Shown here: positions 43,565 to 52,040 of the stretch, one piece after another
Position numbering within the stretch: the first letter of the stretch is position 1
How the letters are laid out: each line of letters starts with the position of its first letter
DNA from: Aldehydirespirator sp965221605
Lineage (GTDB): Bacteria > Actinomycetota > Acidimicrobiia > Acidimicrobiales > Aldehydirespiratoraceae
Assembly: GCA_965221605.1 (NCBI GenBank)
Contig: CBDCSK010000014.1
Span: 496,001 to 560,000 of the forward strand
DNA: 64,000 nt
Reading direction: 5' to 3'
Translations under genes and position numbers: made by a program
The notes under the pieces: model-generated
What the model was told of the DNA's origin: nothing
Database searches by the model: none
What the model saw: the letters and a program-made list of their open reading frames with translations, nothing else

Positions 43565-44209
43565 GTGATCAAGCTCTACGACTACCTCCTGTCGGTCAAC
43601 TGCTACAAGCAGCGGCTCCTGCTGAGCATCCTCGACGTGCCCTATGAGCGGGTGGACATCGACTTCTATCCCGGCTGGGAGCACAAGGGCGCTGAGTTCC
43701 GCAAGATCAACCCGCTGGGGCACATCCCGGTCATCGACGACGACGGCTACGTGCTGTGGGACGCCCACGCCATCCTGGTCTACCTCGCCTCCAAGTACGA
43801 CCCCACCGGGTCCTGGTACCCGATCAGCGATCCCCGGCGCCTCGGCGAGGTGGCCTCCTGGATGCTGTTCGCGGAGGGCACGACCAACACCGCGTCGGCG
43901 GCCCGCCTGCACGTCAACCTGGGCTACGACTTCGACCTGGAGGCCTGCCAGGCCGGCGCGCACCGGCTGTTCCGGGTGCTCGACGAGCATCTGTGGTTCC
44001 GCGAGCAGGAGGGCGAGGCGTGGGTGGCGTCGGGCGAGTCGCCGACGATCGCCGACATCGCCCTGTTCCCCGACATCGCGCTGTCCGAGGACGGCGGCAT
44101 CTCTCGCCTGGACTACCCCGCCCTGCGGCGCTGGACCGAGCGCGTCCAGCGCCTCCCGGGCTTCATCGACATGCCCGGCATATTCCCGGTCGCGAAGGCC
44201 CCGGCATGA
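43565..44209 (+). CDS. GST-like protein, NdmE-like (copy 1)
   Basis: A 214-residue protein with the GST thioredoxin-like N-domain (IKLYDYLLSVNCYKQRLL, then INPLGHIPVIDDDGYVLWDA) and helical C-domain (ASWMLFAEGTTNTASAARL). The GTG start is 7 bp after the reductase gene, and the stop overlaps the next oxygenase gene by 4 bp (ATGA). In the Pseudomonas caffeine pathway a GST homologue (NdmE) is needed structurally to hold the Rieske-less demethylase, so a scaffold role is inferred here. The second copy at 59095 is very similar, about four residues in five by eye. Confidence 0.88.
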   Translation: MIKLYDYLLSVNCYKQRLLLSILDVPYERVDIDFYPGWEHKGAEFRKINPLGHIPVIDDDGYVLWDAHAILVYLASKYDPTGSWYPISDPRRLGEVASWMLFAEGTTNTASAARLHVNLGYDFDLEACQAGAHRLFRVLDEHLWFREQEGEAWVASGESPTIADIALFPDIALSEDGGISRLDYPALRRWTERVQRLPGFIDMPGIFPVAKAPA

Positions 44210-45135
44210 CCATCACCAACGGGCGCAGGTCAGGAGCAGCCACCGGCCCGGCCGATCCGGTGGCGGTCGACCAGTGGTACGCCATCACCGCGCTGGACGA
44301 GATCCCGATCGGGCGAACCGTGCGGACCGAGCTGCTCGGCGTGCCGATGTCGTACTGCCGCGACCACGACGGAGCACCGCTGGCGTGGCTGACGCAGGAC
44401 TCGTTGCCGGCGGGAGCACCGGTCGACGCCGGGACTCTGGATGCTCCACTGCCCACGCTGGCCGGCTACGGCTACCTGTGGACCACGGTGGGGGAGCCCG
44501 GCGGCGGGCTGTTCGACATACCCGAGACCGCGGAGCCCGACCGCCGCATTCTCAACGCGGGCACGTTCGGCATCTTCACATCGGGCCCGCGAGCCGTCGA
44601 GAACTTCCTCGACATGGGCCACCTGCCTTTCGTGCACCCGGGCGTGCTGGGCCAGCAGCCCTTCACCGAGATCGTCGACTACCAGGTGGAGTACCGCAGC
44701 TCGGAGATATACGCGGTCAACTGCCTGATCTTCCAGCCCAAGGCAGCCGCGGCCTCCACCTCGGGACAGATGGTGAACTACACCTTCCGGGTGCCCCACC
44801 CGCTGTGCGCCCTCCTCTACAAGTCGACGCCCGAGGACGATGTCCGTCTCGACGTGATCGGCCTGTTCGTGCATCCCATCGATGACGGCCGCATCCGGGC
44901 GCACCTGTTCAACTGCCTGCTCGACACGGTCAACACCGACGGGCAGCTCCGGCGCTTCCAGCAGGGCGTGCTGGCCCAGGACAAGCCGATCCTCGAGAAC
45001 CAGGTCCCCAGGCAACTCCCGCTCGACCCCGATGCGGAGGCTCCGACGAGGGCCGACAAGACCAGCAACGCCTACCGCCGCTGGCTCAGCGAGCTGGGCA
45101 TGACCTACGGGGTGGTCGCCCGCTCCAATAGCTAG
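44206..45135 (+). CDS. Rieske-less non-heme iron oxygenase, NdmC-like (copy 1)
   Basis: A 309-residue protein with the mononuclear iron site of Rieske oxygenases (N133, D136, H139, H144 in VENFLDMGHLPFVHPGVLG). The N-terminal region keeps a vestige of the Rieske fold (YGYLWTTVGEP near residues 88-98) but lacks the CxH and CxxH ligands. It must receive electrons from a Rieske centre elsewhere, most simply the one fused to the reductase two genes upstream. The C-terminal SNAYRRWLSELGMTYG block is shared with copy 2 and with the Rieske-containing protein at 59738, which suggests the Rieske domain was lost. Its stop overlaps that of the convergent HTH-cupin gene. Confidence 0.88.
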   Translation: MTITNGRRSGAATGPADPVAVDQWYAITALDEIPIGRTVRTELLGVPMSYCRDHDGAPLAWLTQDSLPAGAPVDAGTLDAPLPTLAGYGYLWTTVGEPGGGLFDIPETAEPDRRILNAGTFGIFTSGPRAVENFLDMGHLPFVHPGVLGQQPFTEIVDYQVEYRSSEIYAVNCLIFQPKAAAASTSGQMVNYTFRVPHPLCALLYKSTPEDDVRLDVIGLFVHPIDDGRIRAHLFNCLLDTVNTDGQLRRFQQGVLAQDKPILENQVPRQLPLDPDAEAPTRADKTSNAYRRWLSELGMTYGVVARSNS

Positions 45136-45704
45136 GAGTCGGCTACCACGAGGATGATCCGGGCCCCGTGCCCGGAATGCCAGCGATGGGGGACCCGGCT
45201 CTTGTAGAAGATGGCGTCCCCGGCCTCGAGCATGATCTCGGGACGGTCCTCGAACTCGACTCGAAGCGTCCCCTCGAGGACGTAGAGCGCGTGCTCGGCG
45301 TCGGAGGAGAACCAGTCCTCGACGTAGTCCTCGGGGGAGATCTCGTAGTCATAGAGTTCCGAGATCTTCCCGCCGCTGCGAAGTATGGCCCGCGCGATGG
45401 CTGACCGCTGGTCCTCGGATACAGGGATCTGCTGGGTCTCCGACGATCTCACGACCTCGATCTCGGCCGGCTCGGCCGGGGGCAGCAGGTCGCTCGGCTG
45501 TACGCCGAGGGCATTCGCGATCCGGTAGAGGGTCGCGATAGCCAGGGAACACTGGCCGGACTCCAACTGGCTCAGGAAGGGCTGGCTCACGCCCGCAGCC
45601 GCGGCGAGCTTGACGCCGGACAAACCAGCCTCGATTCTGAACTGGCGGACCTTGGCGCCGATCTCCGAGCTGAGGCCCCTCCCCGCGTCGTCTGCGACAG
45701 CCAT
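45132..45704 (-). CDS. XRE-type HTH regulator with C-terminal cupin sensor (copy 1)
   Basis: A 190-residue protein. An N-terminal helix-turn-helix (GLSGVKLAAAAGVSQPFLSQLESG, residues ~28-51) is followed by a cupin_2 domain (HALYVLEGTLRVEFEDRP, then AGDAIFYKSRVPHRWHSG). HTH-cupins usually sense small molecules and repress nearby catabolic genes. It is convergent with the NdmC-like gene and follows the GcvT-like gene by 12 bp on the same strand. A second HTH-cupin lies at 56487. One of them is the probable binder of the TGATAA-N7-TTATC operators. Confidence 0.9.
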   Translation of the reverse strand: MAVADDAGRGLSSEIGAKVRQFRIEAGLSGVKLAAAAGVSQPFLSQLESGQCSLAIATLYRIANALGVQPSDLLPPAEPAEIEVVRSSETQQIPVSEDQRSAIARAILRSGGKISELYDYEISPEDYVEDWFSSDAEHALYVLEGTLRVEFEDRPEIMLEAGDAIFYKSRVPHRWHSGHGARIILVVADS

Positions 45705-45716
45705 GCGAGCTCTCCC

Positions 45717-46955
45717 CTACCCGGCTGCTCGCCGCATCGGGAGGAACGGCAGCTCGACGACGGTCCCCCCGACGGGGTGCTCCTCACCCATCACATCCCA
45801 TCCTAGGGTCACCTCTGTGCCCGGGTCCGCGGCGGCGGGGTGGATGTGGGCGAACCCGATCACCCGCTCGACGGTGGGACTCCACGTGACGCTGGTCGCA
45901 TGGCCGACCCGCTCCCCGCCCCGGTAGATGGGCACCTGCGGGTCGCGATGCACTCGGGGCAGGACGACCGGCGGGCGACCGATGTCGAGATACAGGTCGA
46001 CGATTTCCCGCCAGTTGACGACCACGCCGGTGATTTGGCGCTTCAGGGGAGCGTCCCTCGCCCTCAGGAGCGCTTCGCGGCCCATGAACTCGGGCTTGTC
46101 GAAGTCCACGAAATGGCCGAGGCCCAACTCGTAGGGCGTGACGAAGGCCTCCTCCTGCTCCGCGGTGGGATGGGCCGAGCGGTCAGGTCCAGACCCGAGG
46201 TAGTCGGCCACCACGATCAGCAGACCGGCCTCGATCCGGGCGACGTCCTCGGCGAAATGGCCGGCAGGGAGCAGACCGTCGGGTTCTCCCGCTTCCATCA
46301 CCGCATCCCAGAGGGTCGGCGCCGACTCCGCTGACACCCAGAACTCGTAGCCCAACTCGCCGGTGAATCCCTGCCGCCAGACCCAGACATCGGTGCCGGC
46401 CACCCGGGCTTCGGTGCCTCGCGAGAACTTCAGATCGGACCAGTCCCGACCGGTCAGGCGTTCAAGCACGCTCCTGGATCTCGGGCCCTGCAGCGCGAGC
46501 AGGCCGTTGGCCCCCTGGGTGTTCCCGAACTCCACGTCGAGATCGGTCGAGCAGTGGGCCAGCCAGGTCATCATGGGATCGGCCGTCATGATGAAACGGT
46601 TCTCTTCGAGGCGCACCACGATGCCGTCGCCGATCATCATGCCGTCGTGATCGCACCAGGGCGAGTAGTACACCTGGCGGTTGGCCATGGTGTCGACCCG
46701 GCGGGTGATGACCCGGTCGACCAGCCGGGCCGCGTCCGGGCCGGAGATGACGTGCTGCGACAGCGGCGACATCTCTATGACGGCGGCCCGATTGCGGATG
46801 GCGCCCAGTTCCTCCTCGATCGTGCTGAACACGTCAACCAGGTGGTAGCGGTCCCAGGACACCCAGCGCCGCCACTTGTTGAGCGGCGCGGTGCGGCTGT
46901 TGAACGGGGTCCCCCCGAATGCGTAGACCTCGCTCACGGCTTCGTCCTTGCTCAC
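45717..46955 (-). CDS. GcvT-family THF-dependent methyltransferase/demethylase (copy 1)
   Basis: A 412-residue protein with the GcvT fold: VIEMSPLSQHVISGPDAARLV, DGMMIGDGIVV, LLALQGPRSRSVLE and WRQGFTGELGYEFW, plus a C-terminal barrel block SVTWSPTVERVIGFAH. Relatives move methyl or methylene groups to tetrahydrofolate; some (LigM/DesA, DmdA) are stand-alone demethylases. No glycine cleavage P or H protein is present, so glycine cleavage is unlikely. Beside N-demethylase genes it could capture C1 units or demethylate directly. A paralogue lies at 52041-53267. Confidence 0.85.
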   Translation of the reverse strand: MSKDEAVSEVYAFGGTPFNSRTAPLNKWRRWVSWDRYHLVDVFSTIEEELGAIRNRAAVIEMSPLSQHVISGPDAARLVDRVITRRVDTMANRQVYYSPWCDHDGMMIGDGIVVRLEENRFIMTADPMMTWLAHCSTDLDVEFGNTQGANGLLALQGPRSRSVLERLTGRDWSDLKFSRGTEARVAGTDVWVWRQGFTGELGYEFWVSAESAPTLWDAVMEAGEPDGLLPAGHFAEDVARIEAGLLIVVADYLGSGPDRSAHPTAEQEEAFVTPYELGLGHFVDFDKPEFMGREALLRARDAPLKRQITGVVVNWREIVDLYLDIGRPPVVLPRVHRDPQVPIYRGGERVGHATSVTWSPTVERVIGFAHIHPAAADPGTEVTLGWDVMGEEHPVGGTVVELPFLPMRRAAG

Positions 46956-47008
46956 CCTGCACCGTCCGCGATCCTCAGGAGTAACGACCGCTTCCTGGCT
47001 GCGACGTT

Positions 47009-47034
47009 ACTTATAATACTGAGACTCCACTTAT
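47009..47034. promoter_or_regulatory. Paired ACTTAT half-sites in the GcvT/BMP divergent spacer
   Basis: Two ACTTAT copies start exactly 20 bp apart (47009 and 47029) in the most AT-rich part of the 184-bp divergent promoter region 46956-47139. Putative -10 elements (TATAAT-like and TATGTT-like) fall here on both strands. Control of both operons from this point is likely; the binder is unknown. Confidence 0.35.
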
Positions 47035-47139
47035 GTTATGCTGCCCCCCGGTCGGTCGCAGACCGCTTGAGATGGAGCGTCGAGACCGGCTGACGATCAG
47101 CAGCAGTTCGTTGACGACTGTTCCAACAAGGGGGACGAC

Positions 47140-48396
47140 ATGACTAGAAGAACACGAGCGTGCTTGGCCATCGCCGTGACGATGTGCCTGGTGATGGCCG
47201 CTTGCGGGGACGACGAGGCTGACGCGCCCGCCGCGCCTGCGACCACCGCCGCCGCAGCGCCCGAGACCACGACCACCGCCGCGCCTGAAGCGCCTGAGAC
47301 CACGACCACCGCCGCGCCTGAAGCGCCCGCTGAAGTGACGACCACCGTGCCCGAGGCGCCCACGGAGGTTGCCGACACTCCGAGCGCGTCGGATGGCACG
47401 GGGATGCGGATTGCGGTGATCTATGACGGAACGCTCGACCAGGGCGGGTGGCAAGGCTCGATGGATGCGGGGACGCAGCTTCTCGAGGATTCGATGCCTG
47501 GCGCCGAGGTCCTCAGGGTCGAGGCAATCGACCCTGGGCAGTCTGCTCAGCGAGCGATGACGGACCTTGCCGAGGACGGCTATCACTTGATCATCGGCAC
47601 CGCCACATACGACGCCGACATGGCCATCGTGTCCGCGGAATATCCCGAGACCGCGTTCCTGCATGCTTGCGACGCCACCGTCACCGCCAACATGGGCCAG
47701 TACTGCCTGGCGGTGGAAGAAGCCCGGTACGTGGACGGCGCGCTGGCAGCCACATTGAGCGAGACCGGCAAGATCGGCTACGTGGCGGGATTCGGGATCT
47801 CCTTCGTGCTCAAGCCGCTGAACCTGTTCGCGGCCGGCGCCCGCTCGGTGAACCCCGACGCCGAGGTGCATGTGGTGTTCACCAACAACTGGTTCGATCC
47901 CAATCTCGAGCTTCAAGCAGCCAACGCCCTGATCGATCTCGGTGTCGACGTCCTCACCTATGACCTGTCGTCGTCCGCGGTGCCGGAGGTGGCCGCTCAG
48001 CGCGGCGCCGGGTTCATCGGATACGGGTACGACGACGCCCGCCTCCAGGCGCCCGACTCGTGGCTGGGAGGGTCGCTCTACAACTGGGGTGCGGCCTTCG
48101 TGACCACCGCGCAGGAGGTAGCCGCGGGCACTTGGGAGCCCGGATACATCTACGGTGGCTACGCCGACGGGCTCCTCGGCTACGCCGAGTTCGGGGCGTC
48201 GGTTCCCGCCGAGGCGCAAGACCTGGTGGACAGCTTGATCGCGGACATCGCCGCCGGTGACCTGGATGTGTTCGCCGGTCCGATAGCGGACCGCGACGGC
48301 AACGTCGTCGTACCCGAGGGCGAGACCCTCGAGTTCTTCGATCGCGCCATCTGCTGCGAGTGGGTGATCGAAGGCGTCCAGGGCGAGATCGGCTAG
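47140..48396 (+). CDS. BMP-family substrate-binding lipoprotein of an ABC importer
   Basis: A 418-residue lipoprotein with a signal peptide and lipobox VMAAC (C22). A Thr/Ala/Pro/Glu-rich linker (residues ~30-85) follows, built partly from 11-residue repeats, then a BMP/PnrA-type binding domain (IAVIYDGTLDQGGWQGSMD, ATYDADMAIVSAEYPETAF, ICCEWVIEGVQGEIG). BMP proteins bind nucleosides, purines or related molecules. The ATG is preceded by AAGGGGG. It leads an operon with one ATPase and two permeases, the usual BmpABC/YufNOPQ layout. Confidence 0.92.
   Translation: MTRRTRACLAIAVTMCLVMAACGDDEADAPAAPATTAAAAPETTTTAAPEAPETTTTAAPEAPAEVTTTVPEAPTEVADTPSASDGTGMRIAVIYDGTLDQGGWQGSMDAGTQLLEDSMPGAEVLRVEAIDPGQSAQRAMTDLAEDGYHLIIGTATYDADMAIVSAEYPETAFLHACDATVTANMGQYCLAVEEARYVDGALAATLSETGKIGYVAGFGISFVLKPLNLFAAGARSVNPDAEVHVVFTNNWFDPNLELQAANALIDLGVDVLTYDLSSSAVPEVAAQRGAGFIGYGYDDARLQAPDSWLGGSLYNWGAAFVTTAQEVAAGTWEPGYIYGGYADGLLGYAEFGASVPAEAQDLVDSLIADIAAGDLDVFAGPIADRDGNVVVPEGETLEFFDRAICCEWVIEGVQGEIG
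47263..47328 (+). repeat. Two 33-bp in-frame tandem repeats in the lipoprotein linker
   Basis: Units 47263-47295 and 47296-47328 differ only at the last base and each encodes ETTTTAAPEAP. They extend the flexible linker between the lipid anchor and the binding domain. Confidence 0.85.
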
Positions 48397-48441
48397 GTGG
48401 CTCATCCCCCGCGAACTCGCACCGCGGGGGTTCAACAGGTC

Positions 48442-49965
48442 ATGCCGCAGGACACGGAGTTGGCGGTCCGCACGACCGGCATCTCCAAGGAGTTCTTCGG
48501 CCAGTCCGTCCTCGAGGACGTAGATTTCGACCTTCGTTGGGGCGAGATCCACGCCCTGCTGGGCGAGAACGGGGCCGGAAAATCGACGCTGTGCTCGATC
48601 CTGGCCGGCTTGTACCACCCCACCCGGGGCGAGATGATGCTGGCCGGAGCCCCCTACAGTCCCCACTCCCCGCACGCGGCCCTGGAGGCCGGCGTCGGGA
48701 TGGTGTACCAGCACTTCCGGCTGGTAGAGCAGATGACCGTCGCCGAGAACATCCTGCTCGGCAATCCCGACGTGCCGGTCAGGATGACCGCGAGAGGGCT
48801 GGCCGACCGCGCCCGGGAGGTCATGGACAGGCACGGCCTGTGGATCGAGCCGACCAAGTACGTCGGTGACCTTGCCGTCGGCGAGAAGCAGCAGGCCGAG
48901 ATCATCCGTCTCCTCAACCGCGGCGTGAAGGTTCTCATCCTCGACGAGCCGACGGCCGTGCTGACCCCCCGCGAGGCTGAAGCCCTGTTCGCTGCACTCA
49001 GGAACCTCGCCGACCAGGGCCAGAGTGTGATTCTCGTGACCCACAAGCTGCGCGAGGTCCAGCAGTCCGCCGACACCGTGACGGTCCTGCGATCCGGGAA
49101 GAAAGTCGCTCACCAACGCGTCGACGACACCACCACCCACGACCTGGCCAGACTCATGATCGGCGACGACCTCGAACCGGGATCCGGGTCCGTCGACGCA
49201 TCCCACACCACCGGAGACGAGCTCCTGGAGTTGCACTCGGTATCGGTCGTCAGCGACGCCGCGACGCGCCCCGAACTCGACGGCGTGAATCTCACCGTGA
49301 GGGCAGGCCAGATCGTGGGGGTGGCCGGCGTGTCCGGGAACGGCCAGCGCGAGCTGGCAGAGGTCATCACCGGGCTCCGCACCACAACGTCGGGCACGAT
49401 CAGGCTCCGGGGCGAGGAAATCTCATCGCAGACGATCGGCGGCAGGATCAAGAAGGGGATTGGATTCGTTCCCGAGGACCGCTTGACGAGGGGCCTGGTT
49501 CTCGGACTGGAGATCGAAGACAACGTGCTGCTGAGGAGCCAGCGAGACCGGGGGTTCCGTATCGGGCCGTTCCTGCGGCTGTCGGCGATCAACCAATGGG
49601 CTCGACGTCTAATCGATCGGTTCGATATCCGCGGCGTGCGCAAGGGCCTGCCGATCAGCGTGCTGTCGGGAGGCAACCTGCAGCGGCTGATCCTCGCTCG
49701 CGAGCTGTCGCGGCAGCCCGCCCTACTGGTCGCGTCGGAGCCGACCCGCGGCCTCGACGTCGGGGCGGCCGAAGCGGTCCAGACCATCCTCAAGGCCGAA
49801 CGCGGCCGGGGCGTGGGCATCCTCCTCTTCTCGGGGGATCTCGAGGAGGTGCTCGGAATCTCCGACGAGGTGGTCGTGATGTACGAGGGTCGGATCGTGG
49901 CGTCACGACCGGCATCCGAAGTCGATGTGGCTCAAGTCGGGCGCTGGATGGCAGGCTTGACATGA
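48442..49965 (+). CDS. ABC importer ATP-binding protein, tandem ATPase (BMP/simple-sugar type)
   Basis: About 507 residues with two ATPase cassettes. The first has Walker A GENGAGKST, Q-loop FRLVEQMTV, LAVGEKQQAEI and Walker B ILDEPTAVLTP. The second has GVSGNGQREL and SEPTRGLDVGAAE, the degenerate second cassette common in this family. The ATG at 48442 is used; a GTG at 48397 directly after the previous stop is also possible. Its stop overlaps the first permease by 4 bp. Confidence 0.93.
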   Translation: MPQDTELAVRTTGISKEFFGQSVLEDVDFDLRWGEIHALLGENGAGKSTLCSILAGLYHPTRGEMMLAGAPYSPHSPHAALEAGVGMVYQHFRLVEQMTVAENILLGNPDVPVRMTARGLADRAREVMDRHGLWIEPTKYVGDLAVGEKQQAEIIRLLNRGVKVLILDEPTAVLTPREAEALFAALRNLADQGQSVILVTHKLREVQQSADTVTVLRSGKKVAHQRVDDTTTHDLARLMIGDDLEPGSGSVDASHTTGDELLELHSVSVVSDAATRPELDGVNLTVRAGQIVGVAGVSGNGQRELAEVITGLRTTTSGTIRLRGEEISSQTIGGRIKKGIGFVPEDRLTRGLVLGLEIEDNVLLRSQRDRGFRIGPFLRLSAINQWARRLIDRFDIRGVRKGLPISVLSGGNLQRLILARELSRQPALLVASEPTRGLDVGAAEAVQTILKAERGRGVGILLFSGDLEEVLGISDEVVVMYEGRIVASRPASEVDVAQVGRWMAGLT

Positions 49966-51095
49966 CCGCGCCCACCGTCGACCGTGCCGCCGCACGGAGT
50001 GGCCGCTGGCACATTCCCATCACGGTTGAGCAGCGGGCCGCGTCACGCTTCCTCCAGCAGTTGGGCGTCAACCTCGTCGCTCTGGTCTTGGCGTTCGGGC
50101 TCGGAGCGGTCCTTCTGCTGATGGCGGGTGACAATCCCTTCGACGTCTACCGCGAGATGTTCGACCGGGCATTCGGCTCGTCTAGGGCCCTCCGTGAGAC
50201 GCTGCGGTCGACCACGCCGCTGATCCTCACCGGGCTGGCGGTGACCGTCTGCTTCCGCATGGGCCTGTGGTCGATCGGTGCCGAAGGCCAGCTCATCGCG
50301 GGCTCGGTGGCCGGTGCGGCCGCGGCGCTGGTGCTCGGCCCCTCGCTTCCCGCTCCGCTGGCAGTGGCCGCGGTCGTCGTCGCGGCCGCCCTCGGCGGAG
50401 CGGCCTGGGCCACGCTCGCAGCCGTGCCGCGAGCCCTGTTCGGAACCGACGAGGTGGTCACCACCCTGATGCTCAACTTCATCGCGCTGGGGATCATGAA
50501 CTACCTGATCTTCGGCAGCGTCAGCTACTGGCGGGATCGCACCAACCTGGGATTCCCGGCCGGGAAGGTCATCCCGGAGTCGACCCAGTTGGATCCCTAT
50601 TTCGGGGTGTTCGATGCGGGTCTGATTCTCTCGCTGGCGCTGGCGCTGATCGTCGCCCTCGCGCTCCGCAGGACGGTGTGGGGCTACCAATTGCGGGTGG
50701 CCGGGGACTCCCGGGCTGCGGCCAGCTACGCGGGGATCAGCGCGACCCGCCAGATCGTCTCGGTCTTCGCGGTGTCCGGAGCCCTCGCCGGAGTCGCTGG
50801 TGGAACGCACGTGATGAGCATCACCTTCGCGCTCGAACCCCGGGCCATAGCGGTCAATCTGGGATTCGTCGGCATCGTCGTCGCCGCGGTCGCCTTGCTG
50901 AAGCCTCTGCTGGTGGTGCCCATCGCCTTCCTGATGGGGGCGTTGCTCAGCATCGCCCCGTCGTTGAGCATCTTCGGCGTCTCGCCCGCGGTGGTGATCG
51001 TGATACAGGGCATCATCCTGCTCTGTGTCGCCGGAGCCCAGTTCTTCATCCGGTACCGGGTCCGGATCACCCGAGTCGAGGTTGGCAGCCGATGA
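49962..51095 (+). CDS. ABC importer permease subunit 1 (BmpC/YufP type)
   Basis: A 377-residue membrane protein with about nine hydrophobic segments and the family motif GLWSIGAEGQLIAGSVAG followed by GTDEVVTTLMLNFIALGIMNYL, typical of the longer permease of nucleoside-type BMP importers. It overlaps both neighbours by 4 bp (ATGA), so the four transporter genes are coupled. Confidence 0.92.
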   Translation: MTAPTVDRAAARSGRWHIPITVEQRAASRFLQQLGVNLVALVLAFGLGAVLLLMAGDNPFDVYREMFDRAFGSSRALRETLRSTTPLILTGLAVTVCFRMGLWSIGAEGQLIAGSVAGAAAALVLGPSLPAPLAVAAVVVAAALGGAAWATLAAVPRALFGTDEVVTTLMLNFIALGIMNYLIFGSVSYWRDRTNLGFPAGKVIPESTQLDPYFGVFDAGLILSLALALIVALALRRTVWGYQLRVAGDSRAAASYAGISATRQIVSVFAVSGALAGVAGGTHVMSITFALEPRAIAVNLGFVGIVVAAVALLKPLLVVPIAFLMGALLSIAPSLSIFGVSPAVVIVIQGIILLCVAGAQFFIRYRVRITRVEVGSR

Positions 51096-52030
51096 ACGAC
51101 TGGGTCTTGATCCAATCCCTGGTGGTGGCGGTGTCGACGGGGACCCCGGTGGTTCTCGCCGGTAGCGGGGCGATCCTCACCCAGCGCAGCGGCGTCCTCG
51201 ACCTCGGCGTCGAGGGCACGATGCTGATCGGCGCGGTGACGGGGTTCTGGGTGACGACCGCCACCGGCAGTCCGTTCGCGGGCCTGGTGGTGGCGGTCCT
51301 CGCGGCGGCCGTATTCTCGATGATCCAGGGAGTGCTCGCGGTCTCGTTGCGAGCCAATCAGGTGGTGGTCGGAGTGGCCCTGGTCATTCTGGGATCCGGC
51401 CTGTCGAGCTTCATCGGCGACCAGGGCGACCCTCCGGTGGCGCGACGCTTCAGTGGAGGCATCTTCACGCCGGTGTTCCCCGAGTCGGTCCACGACTGGC
51501 CGGCCGTGGGCCCGCTCCTGCTGTCGCACGATCCGGTCGTGTACCTGTCCTGGGCCTTCGTTGCCGTGGTGCAGTGGTACATCTTCCGCACTAGGACCGG
51601 TATGCACCTGCGAGCGGTGGGCCACGACCCCGCCAGCGCCGACGCCGCCGGGCTCCCTGTCAGCGGCATGAGGTACCTGCATGTGGCCCTGGGGGGAGCG
51701 GCGGCCGGAGCCGGCGGGGGATATCTCACGCTGCGCCTGTTCTCGGACTGGTTCGACGACATGACGGCCGGCATGGGCTGGATCGCGGTCATCCTCGTGA
51801 TCCTCGCCAGCTGGCGCTCCCTGCGGCTGCTGGTGGCGGCCTACGCCTTCGGTGCCATCTCCAGTCTCGGGTTCACCCTGCAGCTGCTGGGATGGAACAT
51901 CCCGACCGAGCTTCTGGCGATCCTGCCGTTCCTGGTCGTGTACCTGGTCATGGTTTTCGTATCCGCGGCCGAGCGGCGGTCCCAGATGCCGGCGAGCTTG
52001 GCGGAGCCCTACTTCAGAGAGAGCCGATGA
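51092..52030 (+). CDS. ABC importer permease subunit 2 (BmpD/YufQ type)
   Basis: A 312-residue membrane protein with GTPVVLAGSGAILTQRSGVLDLGVEGTM-type N-terminus (the GVLDLGVEGTMLIGAVTG part is diagnostic), ANQVVVGVALVILGSGL and RAVGHDPASADAAGLPV. It pairs with the longer permease to form the channel. The next gene, a GcvT-family protein, starts 10 bp later on the same strand, which links import to demethylation. Confidence 0.92.
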   Translation: MNDWVLIQSLVVAVSTGTPVVLAGSGAILTQRSGVLDLGVEGTMLIGAVTGFWVTTATGSPFAGLVVAVLAAAVFSMIQGVLAVSLRANQVVVGVALVILGSGLSSFIGDQGDPPVARRFSGGIFTPVFPESVHDWPAVGPLLLSHDPVVYLSWAFVAVVQWYIFRTRTGMHLRAVGHDPASADAAGLPVSGMRYLHVALGGAAAGAGGGYLTLRLFSDWFDDMTAGMGWIAVILVILASWRSLRLLVAAYAFGAISSLGFTLQLLGWNIPTELLAILPFLVVYLVMVFVSAAERRSQMPASLAEPYFRESR

Positions 52031-52040
52031 AGGAGCACTA

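Noticed and set aside
45717..46955. Glycine cleavage T-protein
   Set aside because: No gcvH or gcvP is nearby, there are two divergent copies, and both sit with demethylase-type genes, so a stand-alone methyltransferase role is more likely.
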